Shown: positions 1 to 11,343 of the stretch, one piece after another
How the letters are laid out: each line of letters starts with the position of its first letter
Position numbering within the stretch: the first letter of the stretch is position 1
Assembly (NCBI RefSeq): GCF_001720485.1
Contig: NZ_CP017114.1
Coordinates: 3,534,001-3,598,000, forward strand
Direction of reading: 5' to 3'
DNA length: 64,000 bases
Origin: Cobetia marina
GTDB lineage: Bacteria > Pseudomonadota > Gammaproteobacteria > Pseudomonadales > Halomonadaceae
Notes under the pieces: generated by a model
The model's input: only the letters and a program-made list of their open reading frames with translations
Database searches by the model: none
Told to the model about the DNA's origin: nothing
Made by a program: the position numbers and the translations under genes

Positions 1-684
1 CCGGCACACGCCTCGGCGGTGTTTGCCGTCGACCAGATGACCGACATGCTGTTCTTTCTCTCGGCGCTCGCCAGCATCGGGCTCTACGCACTGTCGCATA
101 CCATCGATCTACGCCTGGGCTGGATGCTGGCCGTGCCGGCGCTGCTGCTGATCTTCGGCTTCGGCCTGCTGGCGGCGCTCGGCAAGCATCATCGACGATT
201 GATCAAGGCCAGTGGCCGCCTGCTGCGCTGGCTCAAGGTACGCCATCGTTCGCGCCTCAGACTGGCGCGTGCCTTGATCCATTTCCGCCATGCACTGATC
301 GAGACGCTCGCCCTGCCTCGCCTGACGTTGAGCCTGATCTTTCTGCTGTGCTGCGCCCATTGGCTCTTGCGCTATTCCATCCTCTATCTGGCCGTCGCGG
401 GACTTGGGCGCGACATCGACTGGAGCTGGACCTTCATCGTGCAGATGCTCTCGCTCGCCGCCGGGCAACTGACGCTGCTGCCCGGTGGTGCAGGCGGTGC
501 CGAACTCTCGTCCACGGCACTGCTGGGGCCTGTCATCGGTGCCTCCACCGCCGCTGCCGCCGTCGTCATCTGGCGCGCCGTCACCTTCTATTTCTACCTG
601 ATCGCCGGTGCCCCGGTGTTCTTCGTGATGGCGGGACGCGGCATGCTGGCCCGCCTGCTCAATCGTCGCTCGCCCTCGGCCTGA
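1..684 (+). CDS. Lysylphosphatidylglycerol synthase TM-region / YbhN-like membrane protein, 5'-truncated
   Basis: The reading frame is open from the first base of the window, so the gene starts upstream; the GTG at 19 is only an internal codon. About 227 residues remain. They contain several hydrophobic helices and the motif LLPGGAGGAELSS, which fits the PGG-x-G-x-E signature of the UPF0104/YbhN family and of the flippase half of MprF. Members are integral inner-membrane proteins thought to move lipids or lipid-linked substrates. The C-terminus ends in a short basic cytoplasmic tail. Substrate cannot be told from the sequence. Family assignment is from motif and topology only. Confidence 0.7.
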   Translation, partial: PAHASAVFAVDQMTDMLFFLSALASIGLYALSHTIDLRLGWMLAVPALLLIFGFGLLAALGKHHRRLIKASGRLLRWLKVRHRSRLRLARALIHFRHALIETLALPRLTLSLIFLLCCAHWLLRYSILYLAVAGLGRDIDWSWTFIVQMLSLAAGQLTLLPGGAGGAELSSTALLGPVIGASTAAAAVVIWRAVTFYFYLIAGAPVFFVMAGRGMLARLLNRRSPSA

Positions 685-826
685 CCCCCAGCGACCCGCC
701 TCTGCCGGACAGCTCCAGCGCATCATCATTCATTTCCATTGCTCATCGCCATTTGGATAAGTGTTTGTTATGGTAATGATTCGATGTTGAACGTCCATAC
801 AATAACCACATCCAAGGTGATCCTAC

Positions 827-1972
827 ATGTCCGGCTCCCCTCATTTCCTGACTCACCGCTCACTCACGCGTCTTGGCGTGATGGGCGCATTGCTTGTGAC
901 CACGGCCTCCACTGCCCTCGCCGATGACGCGACGCTGCGCAGCATCGACCCCGGCCATGGCACCGACAAGGTCGTCGTGGCTCACCGTGGTGCCTCGGGC
1001 TACCTGCCCGAGCACACGCTGGCCGCCAAGTCGATGGCCTATGCCCAGGGTGCCGACTTCCTTGAGCAGGACGTGGTGATGAGCAAGGATGATCAGCTGG
1101 TGGTGCTGCATGATCGCTTTCTGGATCGCGTGACCAATGTCGCCGATGTCTTCCCGGACCGCGCTCGTGAGGATGGCCGCTACTATGCCATCGACTTCAC
1201 CCTGGATGAGCTGCGCAAGCTGGCCTTCAGCGAGGGCTTCACCGTCAAGGATGGCGAGCGTGTCACGGATTACCCCGAGCGCTTCCCGCTGGGCAAGTCC
1301 CACTTCGGTCTGCATACGCTGAGCGAGGAGATCGAGATGATTCAGGGCCTGAATCACTCCACGGGCCGTGATGTCGGCCTGTATGTCGAGATCAAGGCCC
1401 CCTGGTTCCATCAGTCCGAGGGCAAGGAAATCTCCAGAGCCGTCCTCGAGACGCTCAAGCAGTACGGCTATGTGGACCATGACGACAATGCCATCGTGCA
1501 GGTCTTTGATCCCAATGGACTCGAACGCATCCACGACACGCTGCAGCCCGAGCTGGGCATGGACCTGCGACTGGTGCAGCTGATGGGCGAGACCAGTTGG
1601 GACATGACCTTCCAGCCGGGCTCGGATGGCAAGCTCGAGCCCTACAGCTATGACTGGATGTACCAGGATGGGGCCATGCAGCGGATTGCCGGCTATGCCG
1701 ATGGCATCGGGCCGTGGAAGCCGATGGTGATCGAGGACAGCTCGACCCGGGACGACATCAAGGTCACGCCGCTGGTCAAGGAAGCGCATGCGGCAGGCCT
1801 GATCGTGATGCCCTATACCTTCCGGCTTGATGAGGGTCGCATCCCTGACTGGGCCAGCGATTATGATGACATGCTGCGCGTGTTCTTCGTCGACGCCGAT
1901 GTCGATGGCGTCTTCACGGACTACCCGGACCGCGCGGTACAGTGGCTCAAGCACAACGGCGAAGCCCTGTAG
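827..1972 (+). CDS. glpQ: Periplasmic glycerophosphodiester phosphodiesterase
   Basis: 381 residues. The N-terminus has a basic stretch, a hydrophobic core (about 16-30) and an Ala-x-Ala-type cleavage region near ALADD, so export to the periplasm is likely. The GDPD catalytic layout is visible: H53-R54-G in AHRGASG, E62, then E80-x-D82 and H95 in VVLHD. The enzyme hydrolyses deacylated phospholipid glycerophosphodiesters to sn-glycerol-3-phosphate plus an alcohol, using a divalent cation. The ATG at 827 has an AAGGTGA ribosome-binding site about 8 bases upstream. The gene stands alone and is followed by a strong terminator. No glpT or other glycerol-phosphate gene is adjacent. Length matches the GlpQ (periplasmic) rather than the shorter UgpQ (cytosolic) group. 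Confidence 0.92.
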   Translation: MSGSPHFLTHRSLTRLGVMGALLVTTASTALADDATLRSIDPGHGTDKVVVAHRGASGYLPEHTLAAKSMAYAQGADFLEQDVVMSKDDQLVVLHDRFLDRVTNVADVFPDRAREDGRYYAIDFTLDELRKLAFSEGFTVKDGERVTDYPERFPLGKSHFGLHTLSEEIEMIQGLNHSTGRDVGLYVEIKAPWFHQSEGKEISRAVLETLKQYGYVDHDDNAIVQVFDPNGLERIHDTLQPELGMDLRLVQLMGETSWDMTFQPGSDGKLEPYSYDWMYQDGAMQRIAGYADGIGPWKPMVIEDSSTRDDIKVTPLVKEAHAAGLIVMPYTFRLDEGRIPDWASDYDDMLRVFFVDADVDGVFTDYPDRAVQWLKHNGEAL

Positions 1973-2021
1973 GACTCACGGCAGGACGGCTTGCAGAAAA
2001 GCGAGCGGTGACACATGAAAA

Positions 2022-2052
2022 AGCCGGACTCCTCAGGGAGTCCGGCTTTTTT
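2022..2052 (+). terminator. Intrinsic terminator after glpQ
   Basis: An 11-bp perfect stem (AGCCGGACTCC at 2022-2032 with its complement at 2037-2047) has a 4-base loop and is followed by a T run. An A run on the left makes it potentially bidirectional, so it could also end the convergent DUF302 gene. Confidence 0.9.
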
Positions 2053-2157
2053 CGTCCTGTGCAATGTCAGAAACGGATGTCAGTGCCTGATGTCAATGCT
2101 CGTGTCAGTGTCGTCCAGACTGGGAGGATCAGCGCTGAAACATGGCGTCTTCACGTC

Positions 2158-2700
2158 TCATTGCCCCGCTGCCTCGGCCGCCAGGCCCTTGAGCAGTCCA
2201 CCGATCTTGTCCAGCGGCAGCTTGCAGTCATCCAGATCATGACGATTGGCCAGATACTGCGGATCATTCCACTCGATCACGCTGCCCCCTTCCACGGCAC
2301 GGATCAGCATCTTCTGCGGGAGATCCAGCGCAGCCGAACCATTGCACTGCATCAACAGGGTACCGACCTTGGGGTTGCCGAAGATGACGGTATGCGTGGC
2401 AGGAAGCTCCATCCCCACCTTCTCGGCACCCGCCTCATGCTCGATGACGCTGAACAGCGTCAGCCCCTTGGCCTCGAGCGCCTTCTCCAGACGCGCCTGG
2501 ACGGTGGTGACATCCTCACGACTGGTCACGGACTCGATGCCCTTGGTAGGCACCTGCATGCTCGCCGAGGCTTCAGGAGCGGACGCTGCCGCGGCGCCGG
2601 AATCTGCACTGGCCATCAGCGGAATGCAGGTAACCAACGGCAGAGACAGCAGCGCCAGCAGGCGGGCGGAACGCGTGACGGCGGGGAAGGTCTTGAGCAT
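2158..2700 (-). CDS. Exported DUF302-domain protein
   Basis: 180 residues. There is a clear signal peptide (KTFPAVTRSARLLALLSLPLV..., cleavage near MASADS) followed by an Ala/Ser-rich linker. The rest fits DUF302: two short alpha/beta units with the TVIFGNPKVGTLLMQCN segment (the usual FGNPxxxxxLM pattern) and a following DLPQKMLI. Role in the family is unknown; members are small periplasmic or cytosolic proteins sometimes linked to redox or metal handling. The gene is convergent with glpQ and has no operon partner. The start ATG at 2700 precedes a standard signal sequence. Confidence 0.8.
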   Translation of the reverse strand: MLKTFPAVTRSARLLALLSLPLVTCIPLMASADSGAAAASAPEASASMQVPTKGIESVTSREDVTTVQARLEKALEAKGLTLFSVIEHEAGAEKVGMELPATHTVIFGNPKVGTLLMQCNGSAALDLPQKMLIRAVEGGSVIEWNDPQYLANRHDLDDCKLPLDKIGGLLKGLAAEAAGQ

Positions 2701-2897
2701 GGAACATCCTCATCTGTGAGTCGTGTTTCGCCGTGGGGCATCTGCACGTGTCGCTTGGTCAGGTGCCAATGAACCTCATCAGATTAGCAATTGCTTGATC
2801 CAAACGCACCTGCCGTCTGGAGTGGCGAAGGCGATGTGATGCGCATTTGCATGAGCTATCGCTCCCGACAATGACTCCCTCACCGAATGACAGACAT

Positions 2898-2930
2898 GAA
2901 AAAAGGGCAGACCCGGTGGGTCTGCCCTTT
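2898..2930 (-). terminator. Terminator of the sdh-suc operon
   Basis: A 13-bp perfect stem (2902-2914 with 2918-2930) and a 3-base loop. Read on the minus strand it is followed by a T run from the A stretch at 2898-2904. It lies about 50 bases past the sucD stop codon. Confidence 0.9.
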
Positions 2931-2981
2931 CGATGACATGCGCTCAGCGTTGCCGCCGAGCGCTGTCAGGAGATCACAGGC

Positions 2982-3854
2982 TTACCAGCCAGTGACTTCC
3001 TTGATGGCATCGCCGATCTCTGCGAGTGAACGCACAGTCTTGACGCCAGCTTCTTCCAGAGCCGCGAACTTCTCGTCGGCAGTACCCTTGCCGCCGGAGA
3101 TGATGGCGCCTGCATGGCCCATGCGCTTGCCCGGAGGCGCAGTCACACCAGCGATGTAGGAGACGACCGGCTTGGTGACGTTCGCCTTGATGTAGGCAGC
3201 CGCTTCTTCTTCAGCGGAACCGCCGATCTCGCCGATCATGACGATGGCTTCGGTCTTCGGGTCCTTCTCGAACAGCTCGAGGATGTCGATGAAGTTGGAA
3301 CCCGGAATCGGGTCGCCACCGATACCGACACAGCTGGACTGACCGAAACCGTGGTCAGTGGTCTGCTTGACGGCTTCATAGGTCAGGGTGCCTGAACGAG
3401 ACACGATACCAACCTTGCCCGGCTGGTGGATGTGACCCGGCATGATGCCGATCTTGCACTCACCCGGAGTGATGACACCCGGGCAGTTCGGACCGATCAG
3501 ACGCGCGCCCAGCTCGTCGCACTTGACCTTGACTTCCAGCATGTCGAGAGTCGGCACGCCTTCGGTGATGCAGACGATCAGCTTGATGCCTGCATTGGCC
3601 GCTTCAAGGATGGAATCCTTGCAGAACGGTGCCGGCACGTAGATGACGGACGCTTCAGCGCCAGTCTCGGCAACGGCTTCCGCGACGGTGTTGAACACCG
3701 GCAGGCCCAGGTGAGTCTGACCACCCTTGCCCGGCGTCACGCCACCGACCATCTTGGTGCCGTAGGCGATGGCTTGTTCAGAGTGGAAGGTACCCTGGCC
3801 GCCAGTGAAGCCCTGGCAGATCACCTTGGTGTTCTTGTCGATCAAAATGCTCAT
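2982..3854 (-). CDS. sucD: Succinyl-CoA synthetase (ADP-forming), alpha subunit
   Basis: 290 residues, the normal SucD length. It has the CoA-binding Rossmann segment ([17 protein letters not shown]), the [12 protein letters not shown] motif and the active-site phosphohistidine in [13 protein letters not shown] near residue 247. With SucC it converts succinyl-CoA to succinate with substrate-level phosphorylation. The ATG overlaps the sucC stop codon by one base (TAATG arrangement), so translation is probably coupled. It is the last gene of the respiratory TCA cluster and is followed by a strong terminator. Confidence 0.98.
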   Translation of the reverse strand: MSILIDKNTKVICQGFTGGQGTFHSEQAIAYGTKMVGGVTPGKGGQTHLGLPVFNTVAEAVAETGAEASVIYVPAPFCKDSILEAANAGIKLIVCITEGVPTLDMLEVKVKCDELGARLIGPNCPGVITPGECKIGIMPGHIHQPGKVGIVSRSGTLTYEAVKQTTDHGFGQSSCVGIGGDPIPGSNFIDILELFEKDPKTEAIVMIGEIGGSAEEEAAAYIKANVTKPVVSYIAGVTAPPGKRMGHAGAIISGGKGTADEKFAALEEAGVKTVRSLAEIGDAIKEVTGW

Positions 3855-5020
3855 TACTTGCCCTCCGCAGCTTTGACAACCTGCTGCGCCGCGTCAGTCA
3901 GGCTGGTAGCAGCGATGATGTTCAGACCGCTTTCGGCCAGCTTCTTGGCGCCGAGTTCAGCGTTGTTGCCTTCCAGACGCACCACGACCGGTACGTTGAC
4001 ACCGACCTGCTCGACGGCACCGATGATGCCTTCGGCGATCATGTCGCAACGCACGATGCCGCCGAAGATGTTCACCAGAACAGCCTTGACGTTGTCGTCG
4101 GACAGGATGATCTTGAACGCTTCTGCAACGCGTTCCTTGGTAGCACCGCCACCCACGTCGAGGAAGTTGGCCGGCTTGCCGCCAGACAGGTTGACGATGT
4201 CCATGGTGCCCATCGCCAGGCCTGCGCCGTTGACCATGCAGCCGATGTTGCCGTCGAGGGCAACGTAGTTCAGTTCGAACTTGGCAGCATGCGCTTCACG
4301 CTCGTCTTCCTGAGACGGATCGTGCATCGCCTGCAGGTCCGGGTGACGGTAGACGGCGTTGGCATCGATGTTGATCTTGCCGTCGAGGCAGTGGAGGTTG
4401 CCTTCGTCGGTGATGACCAGCGGGTTGATTTCCAGCAGCGCGAAATCCTTGTCGGCGAACATCTTCGCCAGACCCAGGAAGATCTTGGTGAACTGCTTGA
4501 TCTGGGTCGGGTTCAGACCCAGCTTGAAGGCCAGTTCACGCGCCTGGTACGGCTGAGCGCCGACCAGCGGATCGATCTCGGCTTTCAGGATCTTTTCCGG
4601 TGTCTCTTCGGCAACCTTCTCGATTTCCACGCCGCCTTCGGTGGAAGCCATGAAGACGATGCGACGAGTGGTACGGTCGACGACGGCACCCAGGTACAGT
4701 TCTTCGGCGATGTCGGTGCAGTTCTCGACGAGAATCTTGGTGACCGGCTGACCATTCGCGTCAGTCTGGTAGGTCACCAGGTTCTTGCCCAGCCACTGGG
4801 AAGCGAAGTCGGAAGCGGCTTGTGCGCTCTCGACCAGCTTGACGCCGCCGGCCTTGCCGCGGCCACCTGCGTGGACCTGTGCCTTGACGACCCACTTGTC
4901 GCCGCCAATCTTCTTGCACGCTTCAGCAGCGTCTTCCGGGGTGTCAACGGCGAAGCCCTTGGACACCGGCAGGCCATAGTCGGCAAACAGTTGTTTTGCC
5001 TGATACTCGTGAAGGTTCAT
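3854..5020 (-). CDS. sucC: Succinyl-CoA synthetase, beta subunit
   Basis: 388 residues, identical in length to the E. coli protein family standard. The N-terminal [19 protein letters not shown] is the classic ATP-grasp start. [12 protein letters not shown] (nucleotide-binding region) and the C-terminal [18 protein letters not shown] and [11 protein letters not shown] segments of the CoA-ligase domain are all present. It supplies nucleotide and succinate binding to the SucCD complex. It follows lpd after a 108-base gap, within the same minus-strand cluster. Confidence 0.98.
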   Translation of the reverse strand: MNLHEYQAKQLFADYGLPVSKGFAVDTPEDAAEACKKIGGDKWVVKAQVHAGGRGKAGGVKLVESAQAASDFASQWLGKNLVTYQTDANGQPVTKILVENCTDIAEELYLGAVVDRTTRRIVFMASTEGGVEIEKVAEETPEKILKAEIDPLVGAQPYQARELAFKLGLNPTQIKQFTKIFLGLAKMFADKDFALLEINPLVITDEGNLHCLDGKINIDANAVYRHPDLQAMHDPSQEDEREAHAAKFELNYVALDGNIGCMVNGAGLAMGTMDIVNLSGGKPANFLDVGGGATKERVAEAFKIILSDDNVKAVLVNIFGGIVRCDMIAEGIIGAVEQVGVNVPVVVRLEGNNAELGAKKLAESGLNIIAATSLTDAAQQVVKAAEGK

Positions 5021-5128
5021 CGTGTCATGCCATTGGTTGCATTAGACTCGAACGGCAGTCGCGAGATGCGGCTGCCACCGTTCGCCCCGGCCTGGCCGGG
5101 GCGACGCGCCTCTTGTTCGGAAGGACGC

Positions 5129-6622
<1,494 letters not shown>

Positions 6623-6678
6623 TCACCCATCGGGGCCGCACACGCCCGGGGAAGCCCCGGGCGTGAGGCGTTGCAGTC

Positions 6679-8229
6679 TCAGACGTCGAGCAGGAAACGA
6701 GCCGGATCTTCCAGCAGGTCCTTGATGGCGACGAGGAACTGGACTGCATCCTTGCCGTCGATCATGCGGTGGTCGTAGGACAGCGCCAGATACATCATCG
6801 GACGGATGACGACCTGACCGTTCACGGCCATCGGGCGCTCCTGGATCTTGTGCATGCCCAGGATGGCGGTCTGCGGCGGATTCAGGATCGGCGTGGACAT
6901 CAGGGAACCGAAGATGCCGCCGTTGGTGATGGTGAAGGTGCCGCCCTGCATCTCATCGATGCCCAGCTTGCCGGCGCGCGCGCGCTGACCGAAGTCGACG
7001 ATGGTCTTTTCGACATCGGCAAGCTTCATGCTGTCGGTATCACGCAGGACCGGCACGACCAGACCACGATCGGACGACACGGCAACGCCGATGTCCTGGT
7101 AACCGTGGTAGACGATGTCGGTGCCGTCGATGGAGGCATTGACGTCCGGGAAGCGCTTGAGCGCTTCGGTGGCCGCCTTGACGAAGAAGCCCATGAAGCC
7201 GAGCTTGGTGTCGTGCACCTTCTGGAAGGTGTCCTTGTACTGCTTGCGCAGCTCCATCACCGCACTCATGTCCACTTCGTTGTACGTGGTGAGCATGGCG
7301 GCGGTCTGCTGGGCATTGACCAGGCGCTTGGCGATGGTCTGACGCATGCGGCTCATCGGCACGCGCTTCTCGGGACGCTCGCCCTCGAAGGCCGGAGCGG
7401 CCTTCGGTGCAGCGGCCTTCGGTGCGGCAGCAGGCTTGGCAGCGGACTTGGCTGCGGTGCCTTCCTTGACGGCCTTGGCCACGTCTTCCTTCAGCACGCG
7501 ACCGCCCTTGCCGGTACCGACCAGCTTGCTGACGTCCAGATCGTGCTCGGCAACCATCTTGCGAGCGGCCGGCGCGAGAATCTTGTCACCGACCTTCTCG
7601 TCCTGACCTTCGTCGGACTTGCTGTCGCTTTCCTCAGCGGCCGGAGCAGCGGCACCGGAAGCGCCAGCACTGAACAGTGCCAGCACGGCTTCGGTCTCGC
7701 AGGTCTCGCCTTCCTGAACCTTGATCTCGCTCAGGGCGCCATCTGCCGGAGCCACGACTTCCAGCACGACCTTGTCAGTCTCGATCTCGACGATCAGCTC
7801 ATCACGCTCACAGGCGTCACCGACCTTCTTGTGCCAGGTGGCGACAGTGCCTTCCGCGACGGATTCCGGGAAGCTCGGCGCCTTGACTTCCAGCGTCTCG
7901 CCTTCGCCACCGGCGGCCGGCTTGCTCTCGGCCTTGGCGTCGTCCTTGCCTTCAGCGGGCGCCTGCTTCTTCTCGTCGGAAGATGCGGCGTCTGCGTCAC
8001 CGATGGTACCCAGTACCTGCTCGGACTCGCAGGTCTCACCTTCCTGGACCTTGATCTCGCCCAGGGTGCCGTTCTGCGGTGCCACCACTTCCAGCACCAC
8101 CTTGTCAGTCTCGATCTCGACGATCAGCTCGTCGCGCTCGACGCTGTCACCGGGCTGCTTGTGCCAGGTCGCCACTGTGCCTTCGGCGACGGATTCCGGA
8201 AAAGACGGCGCTTTGATATCGATAGCCAT
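6679..8229 (-). CDS. sucB: Dihydrolipoyl succinyltransferase (E2 of 2-oxoglutarate dehydrogenase) with two lipoyl domains
   Basis: 516 residues, about 110 more than the usual SucB. It carries two tandem lipoyl domains with nearly identical sequence (about 1-75 and 111-185). Each has the lipoylation motif ETDKVVLEV, with target lysines K43 and K153. An Ala/Glu/Lys-rich linker separates them. A peripheral-subunit-binding domain follows (about 214-250), then an Ala/Pro/Lys linker and the catalytic acyltransferase core with H487 in [11 protein letters not shown]. It transfers the succinyl group from SucA-bound thiamine to CoA. It lies 51 bases after sucA. Most SucB proteins have one lipoyl domain, so the duplication is unusual. 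Confidence 0.96.
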   Translation of the reverse strand: MAIDIKAPSFPESVAEGTVATWHKQPGDSVERDELIVEIETDKVVLEVVAPQNGTLGEIKVQEGETCESEQVLGTIGDADAASSDEKKQAPAEGKDDAKAESKPAAGGEGETLEVKAPSFPESVAEGTVATWHKKVGDACERDELIVEIETDKVVLEVVAPADGALSEIKVQEGETCETEAVLALFSAGASGAAAPAAEESDSKSDEGQDEKVGDKILAPAARKMVAEHDLDVSKLVGTGKGGRVLKEDVAKAVKEGTAAKSAAKPAAAPKAAAPKAAPAFEGERPEKRVPMSRMRQTIAKRLVNAQQTAAMLTTYNEVDMSAVMELRKQYKDTFQKVHDTKLGFMGFFVKAATEALKRFPDVNASIDGTDIVYHGYQDIGVAVSSDRGLVVPVLRDTDSMKLADVEKTIVDFGQRARAGKLGIDEMQGGTFTITNGGIFGSLMSTPILNPPQTAILGMHKIQERPMAVNGQVVIRPMMYLALSYDHRMIDGKDAVQFLVAIKDLLEDPARFLLDV

Positions 8230-8280
8230 TGGAGTTCCTTAACTCGATTCTCTCTCGGTGCCCTTGCGGGTCGCGGGCCT

Positions 8281-11115
8281 TTACTTGTTGAAGGCGTCGT
8301 CGACCAGCTGGCGCTGCTGTTCGTTATGAACGGACATGTAGCCCGCGGCAGGCGCCGCAGAGGCCGGGCGTCCGGCGAAGGCCAGGCTCATGCCGAGGCC
8401 CTGACGATGCTGATCAGCGACCTGACGCATGTGGTGCTGACTCTGATACCAGGCACCCTGGTTGAGCGGCTCTTCCTGGCACCACATCACCTGCTCGAGA
8501 TTCTCGTAGTCGGCGATGGCGGCCTGGAGCTCTTCCTTCGGGAAGGGATAGAGCTGCTCGACACGGATGATGGCAACGTCTTCACGGCCCTGCTCGGCGC
8601 GATAGCCTGCCAGGTCGTAATAGACCTTGCCGGCACACAGCACGACGCGCTTGACCTTGGAAGCTTCAAGATTGCCCTTGTCGGCCAGCACCATCTCGAA
8701 GCGGCCATCGGCCAGCTCGTCGAGGGTGGAAGTCGCTTCCTTGTGACGCAGCAGTGACTTGGGCGACAACACGACCAGCGGCTTGCGCAGCGAGCGGATG
8801 ACCTGACGACGCAGCAGATGATAGATCTGCGCCGGCGTGGTCGGCATGCACACCTGCATGTTGTGCTCGGCACACAGCTGGAGATAGCGCTCGAGGCGCG
8901 CGGAGCTGTGCTCCGGCCCCTGCCCTTCGTAACCGTGCGGCAGCAGCATGGTCAGACCGCACAGGCGGCCCCACTTGCTCTCGCCGGAGGAGATGAACTG
9001 GTCCATCACCACCTGGGCACCGTTGGCGAAGTCACCGAACTGGGCTTCCCACACCACCAATGCCGTCGGCATGGTCGTGGCGTAGCCGTATTCGAAGGCC
9101 AGCACCGCTTCCTCGGAGAGGTAGGAGTCATGGATGGTGAAGGTCGCCTGACCATCCTTGATGTGCTGCAGCGGCACGTAGGTATTGCCATCATTCTGGT
9201 TGTGCACCACCGCGTGACGGTGGGAGAAGGTGCCACGACCCACGTCCTGGCCAGTGATGCGTACCGGATGGTCGGCATCCACCAGGGTGGCGTAGGCCAG
9301 CGTCTCGGCGAAGCCCCAGTTCAGCGGCATGCCGCCGGCGGCCATCTTGCGACGGTCTTCGTAGATCTTGTTGACCTGACGCTGGACCGAGACGCCGTCC
9401 GGCACTTCGCACATCTTGTTGGCGAGCGCCTGCAGCTGCTTCATGTCCATCGAGGTATCGGCATCGCCGGTCCACTCGTGGCCCAGGTACGGCGTCCAAT
9501 CGACGAACAGACCGGTATTCGGCTGCTTCACGAGGGCATTGGCGACGTGATTGCCGGCATCGAGATCCGCGCGGTACTGATCCACCAGCTGCCGGGTCTC
9601 TTCCTCGCTGAGCACGCCTTCCTCGACCAGACGCTGCGCATACTTCTCGCGAGCGGTCTTCTGGGACTTGATCTTGGCGTACATCAGCGGCTGGGTGCCG
9701 GACGGCTCGTCCGCCTCGTTGTGACCGCGCTTGCGGTAGCACACGAGGTCGATCACCACGTCACGCTTGAACTGCTGGCGATAGTCGATGGCGACCTGGG
9801 CGGCGTGCAGCACGGCGTCCGGGTCGTCACCATTGACGTGGATGATCGGCGCCTGAACCATCTTGGCGATGTCGGTGCAGTATTCGGTGGAACGCGCGTC
9901 ATCGGCACGCGAGGTGGTGAAGCCCACCTGGTTGTTGATGACGACGTGAACGGTACCCCCCGTCTTGTAGGCACGGGTCTGCGACATCTGGAAGGTTTCC
10001 ATCACCACGCCCTGACCGGCGAATGCCGCGTCACCGTGGATGGAAATCGGCAGTACGCTGTCACCCTCGGCGTCTTCACGACGATCCTGACGGGCACGCA
10101 CCGAGCCCTCGACCACCGGAGAGACGATCTCCAGGTGCGACGGGTTGAACGCCAGTGCCAGGTGGACTTCGCCGCCCGGTGTCATGACATTCGAGCTGAA
10201 GCCCTGGTGGTACTTCACGTCACCGGAGCCCTTGGCGATCTGCTTCTTGCCGTCGAATTCCTCGATCAGCTCGGACGGGCTCTTGCCCAGCAGATTGACC
10301 AGCAGGTTGAGGCGGCCACGGTGAGCCATGCCGATCACGACTTCCTTGGTACCGTACTTGCCGCTGCGCTGGATCAGCTCATCCATCATCGGAATGAAGG
10401 ATTCGCCGCCTTCCAGACCAAAGCGCTTGGTCCCCGGGTACTTGCTGGCGAGGTAGCTCTCGAGACCTTCGGCGGCGGTCAGACGTTCCAGCACGTGATG
10501 GCGGACATCGCGTGAGAAGTTCGGCTTGGAACGCACGGACTCGAAACGCTGCTGCAGCCAGCGCTTCTCTTCCGTATTGACGATGTGCATGAACTCGGCG
10601 CCGATGCTGCGGCAGTAGGTCTGCTCCAGCGCGGCGTGAATTTCCTTCAGCGGTGCAACGTCCTTGCCGAGGAACAGCGAGCCGGTCTGGAACTCGACGT
10701 CCATGTCAGCGGAGGACAGCTGGTGGAAGGAAAGCTCAAGATCAGGAATCGGTGCCGGCTTGCGCAGACCGAGGGGATCGATGTCCGCCTTCTGGTGGCC
10801 ACGGAAGCGATAGGCGTTGATCAGCTGAAGAACACGAACCTGCTTCTTGTTCTCGCTGCTCTCGCCCGCCGAGACAGCCACCGAGCGGCGACTGTTGCGA
10901 CCCATCTCGTAGAACTGCTCACGGATCGGGGTCAGCGGAACATCCTGGGAGGGGCTGCCGTCATGACGCGGCAGAGTATCAAAGTAGTTGCGCCACTCGT
11001 CGGGAACCTCGTTCGGGTCGACAAGATAACGCTCGTAGAGATCTTCTACGTAGTGGACATTCCCGCCGCTCATATGGGAAGTGCGCCACATCAACTCCAT
11101 TGTGCCTTCTTGCAT
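8281..11115 (-). CDS. sucA: 2-oxoglutarate dehydrogenase E1 component
   Basis: 944 residues. I chose the ATG at 11115 (MQEGTMELMWRTSHMSGGN). It aligns residue for residue with the usual MQ-x-start of SucA, and AGGGTGA lies 7 bases upstream. An in-frame extension to 11175 is possible but has no such support. Thiamine-diphosphate and E1 motifs are visible: IGMAHRGRLNLLVNLLGK, FNPSHLEIVSPVVEG, IHGDAAFAGQGVV and the C-terminal GQGPEHSSARLERYLQLCAEHNMQV. It decarboxylates 2-oxoglutarate and succinylates the lipoyl groups of SucB. It starts 228 bases after sdhB across a weak terminator. Confidence 0.97.
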   Translation of the reverse strand: MQEGTMELMWRTSHMSGGNVHYVEDLYERYLVDPNEVPDEWRNYFDTLPRHDGSPSQDVPLTPIREQFYEMGRNSRRSVAVSAGESSENKKQVRVLQLINAYRFRGHQKADIDPLGLRKPAPIPDLELSFHQLSSADMDVEFQTGSLFLGKDVAPLKEIHAALEQTYCRSIGAEFMHIVNTEEKRWLQQRFESVRSKPNFSRDVRHHVLERLTAAEGLESYLASKYPGTKRFGLEGGESFIPMMDELIQRSGKYGTKEVVIGMAHRGRLNLLVNLLGKSPSELIEEFDGKKQIAKGSGDVKYHQGFSSNVMTPGGEVHLALAFNPSHLEIVSPVVEGSVRARQDRREDAEGDSVLPISIHGDAAFAGQGVVMETFQMSQTRAYKTGGTVHVVINNQVGFTTSRADDARSTEYCTDIAKMVQAPIIHVNGDDPDAVLHAAQVAIDYRQQFKRDVVIDLVCYRKRGHNEADEPSGTQPLMYAKIKSQKTAREKYAQRLVEEGVLSEEETRQLVDQYRADLDAGNHVANALVKQPNTGLFVDWTPYLGHEWTGDADTSMDMKQLQALANKMCEVPDGVSVQRQVNKIYEDRRKMAAGGMPLNWGFAETLAYATLVDADHPVRITGQDVGRGTFSHRHAVVHNQNDGNTYVPLQHIKDGQATFTIHDSYLSEEAVLAFEYGYATTMPTALVVWEAQFGDFANGAQVVMDQFISSGESKWGRLCGLTMLLPHGYEGQGPEHSSARLERYLQLCAEHNMQVCMPTTPAQIYHLLRRQVIRSLRKPLVVLSPKSLLRHKEATSTLDELADGRFEMVLADKGNLEASKVKRVVLCAGKVYYDLAGYRAEQGREDVAIIRVEQLYPFPKEELQAAIADYENLEQVMWCQEEPLNQGAWYQSQHHMRQVADQHRQGLGMSLAFAGRPASAAPAAGYMSVHNEQQRQLVDDAFNK

Positions 11116-11237
11116 CTCTCGGTCACCCTGACTGATGGGGTGGGGTAGGCGCCGGACAAGCGCTGTCGGCGTCACTCGATTATGCCCTGTATGGCGAAAC
11201 CATGGAGGCCTTCACCATCTGAGTCTTCTTTTATCGT

Positions 11238-11264
11238 CAAAAGCCGGTGCACAAGGCACCGGCT
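11238..11264 (-). terminator. Weak terminator/attenuator between sdhB and sucA
   Basis: A 9-bp perfect stem (AGCCGGTGC at 11242-11250 with 11256-11264) and a 5-base loop. On the minus strand only four T bases follow (11238-11242 side). It probably lowers rather than stops transcription from sdh into suc, so sdhCDAB and sucAB-lpd-sucCD could be expressed at different levels. Confidence 0.6.
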
Positions 11265-11343
11265 CCAGCAAGCTGTGCGCTGCGACAAGGTGTGACACCC
11301 TGCCGCAGCTGACGTGCAATCATAACAAGCTAGCGCTCGGCTT

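Noticed and set aside
6769..8757. Long plus-strand open frame across sucB and the end of sucA
   Set aside because: Shadow of the minus-strand genes; the repeated segments only mirror the duplicated lipoyl domains.
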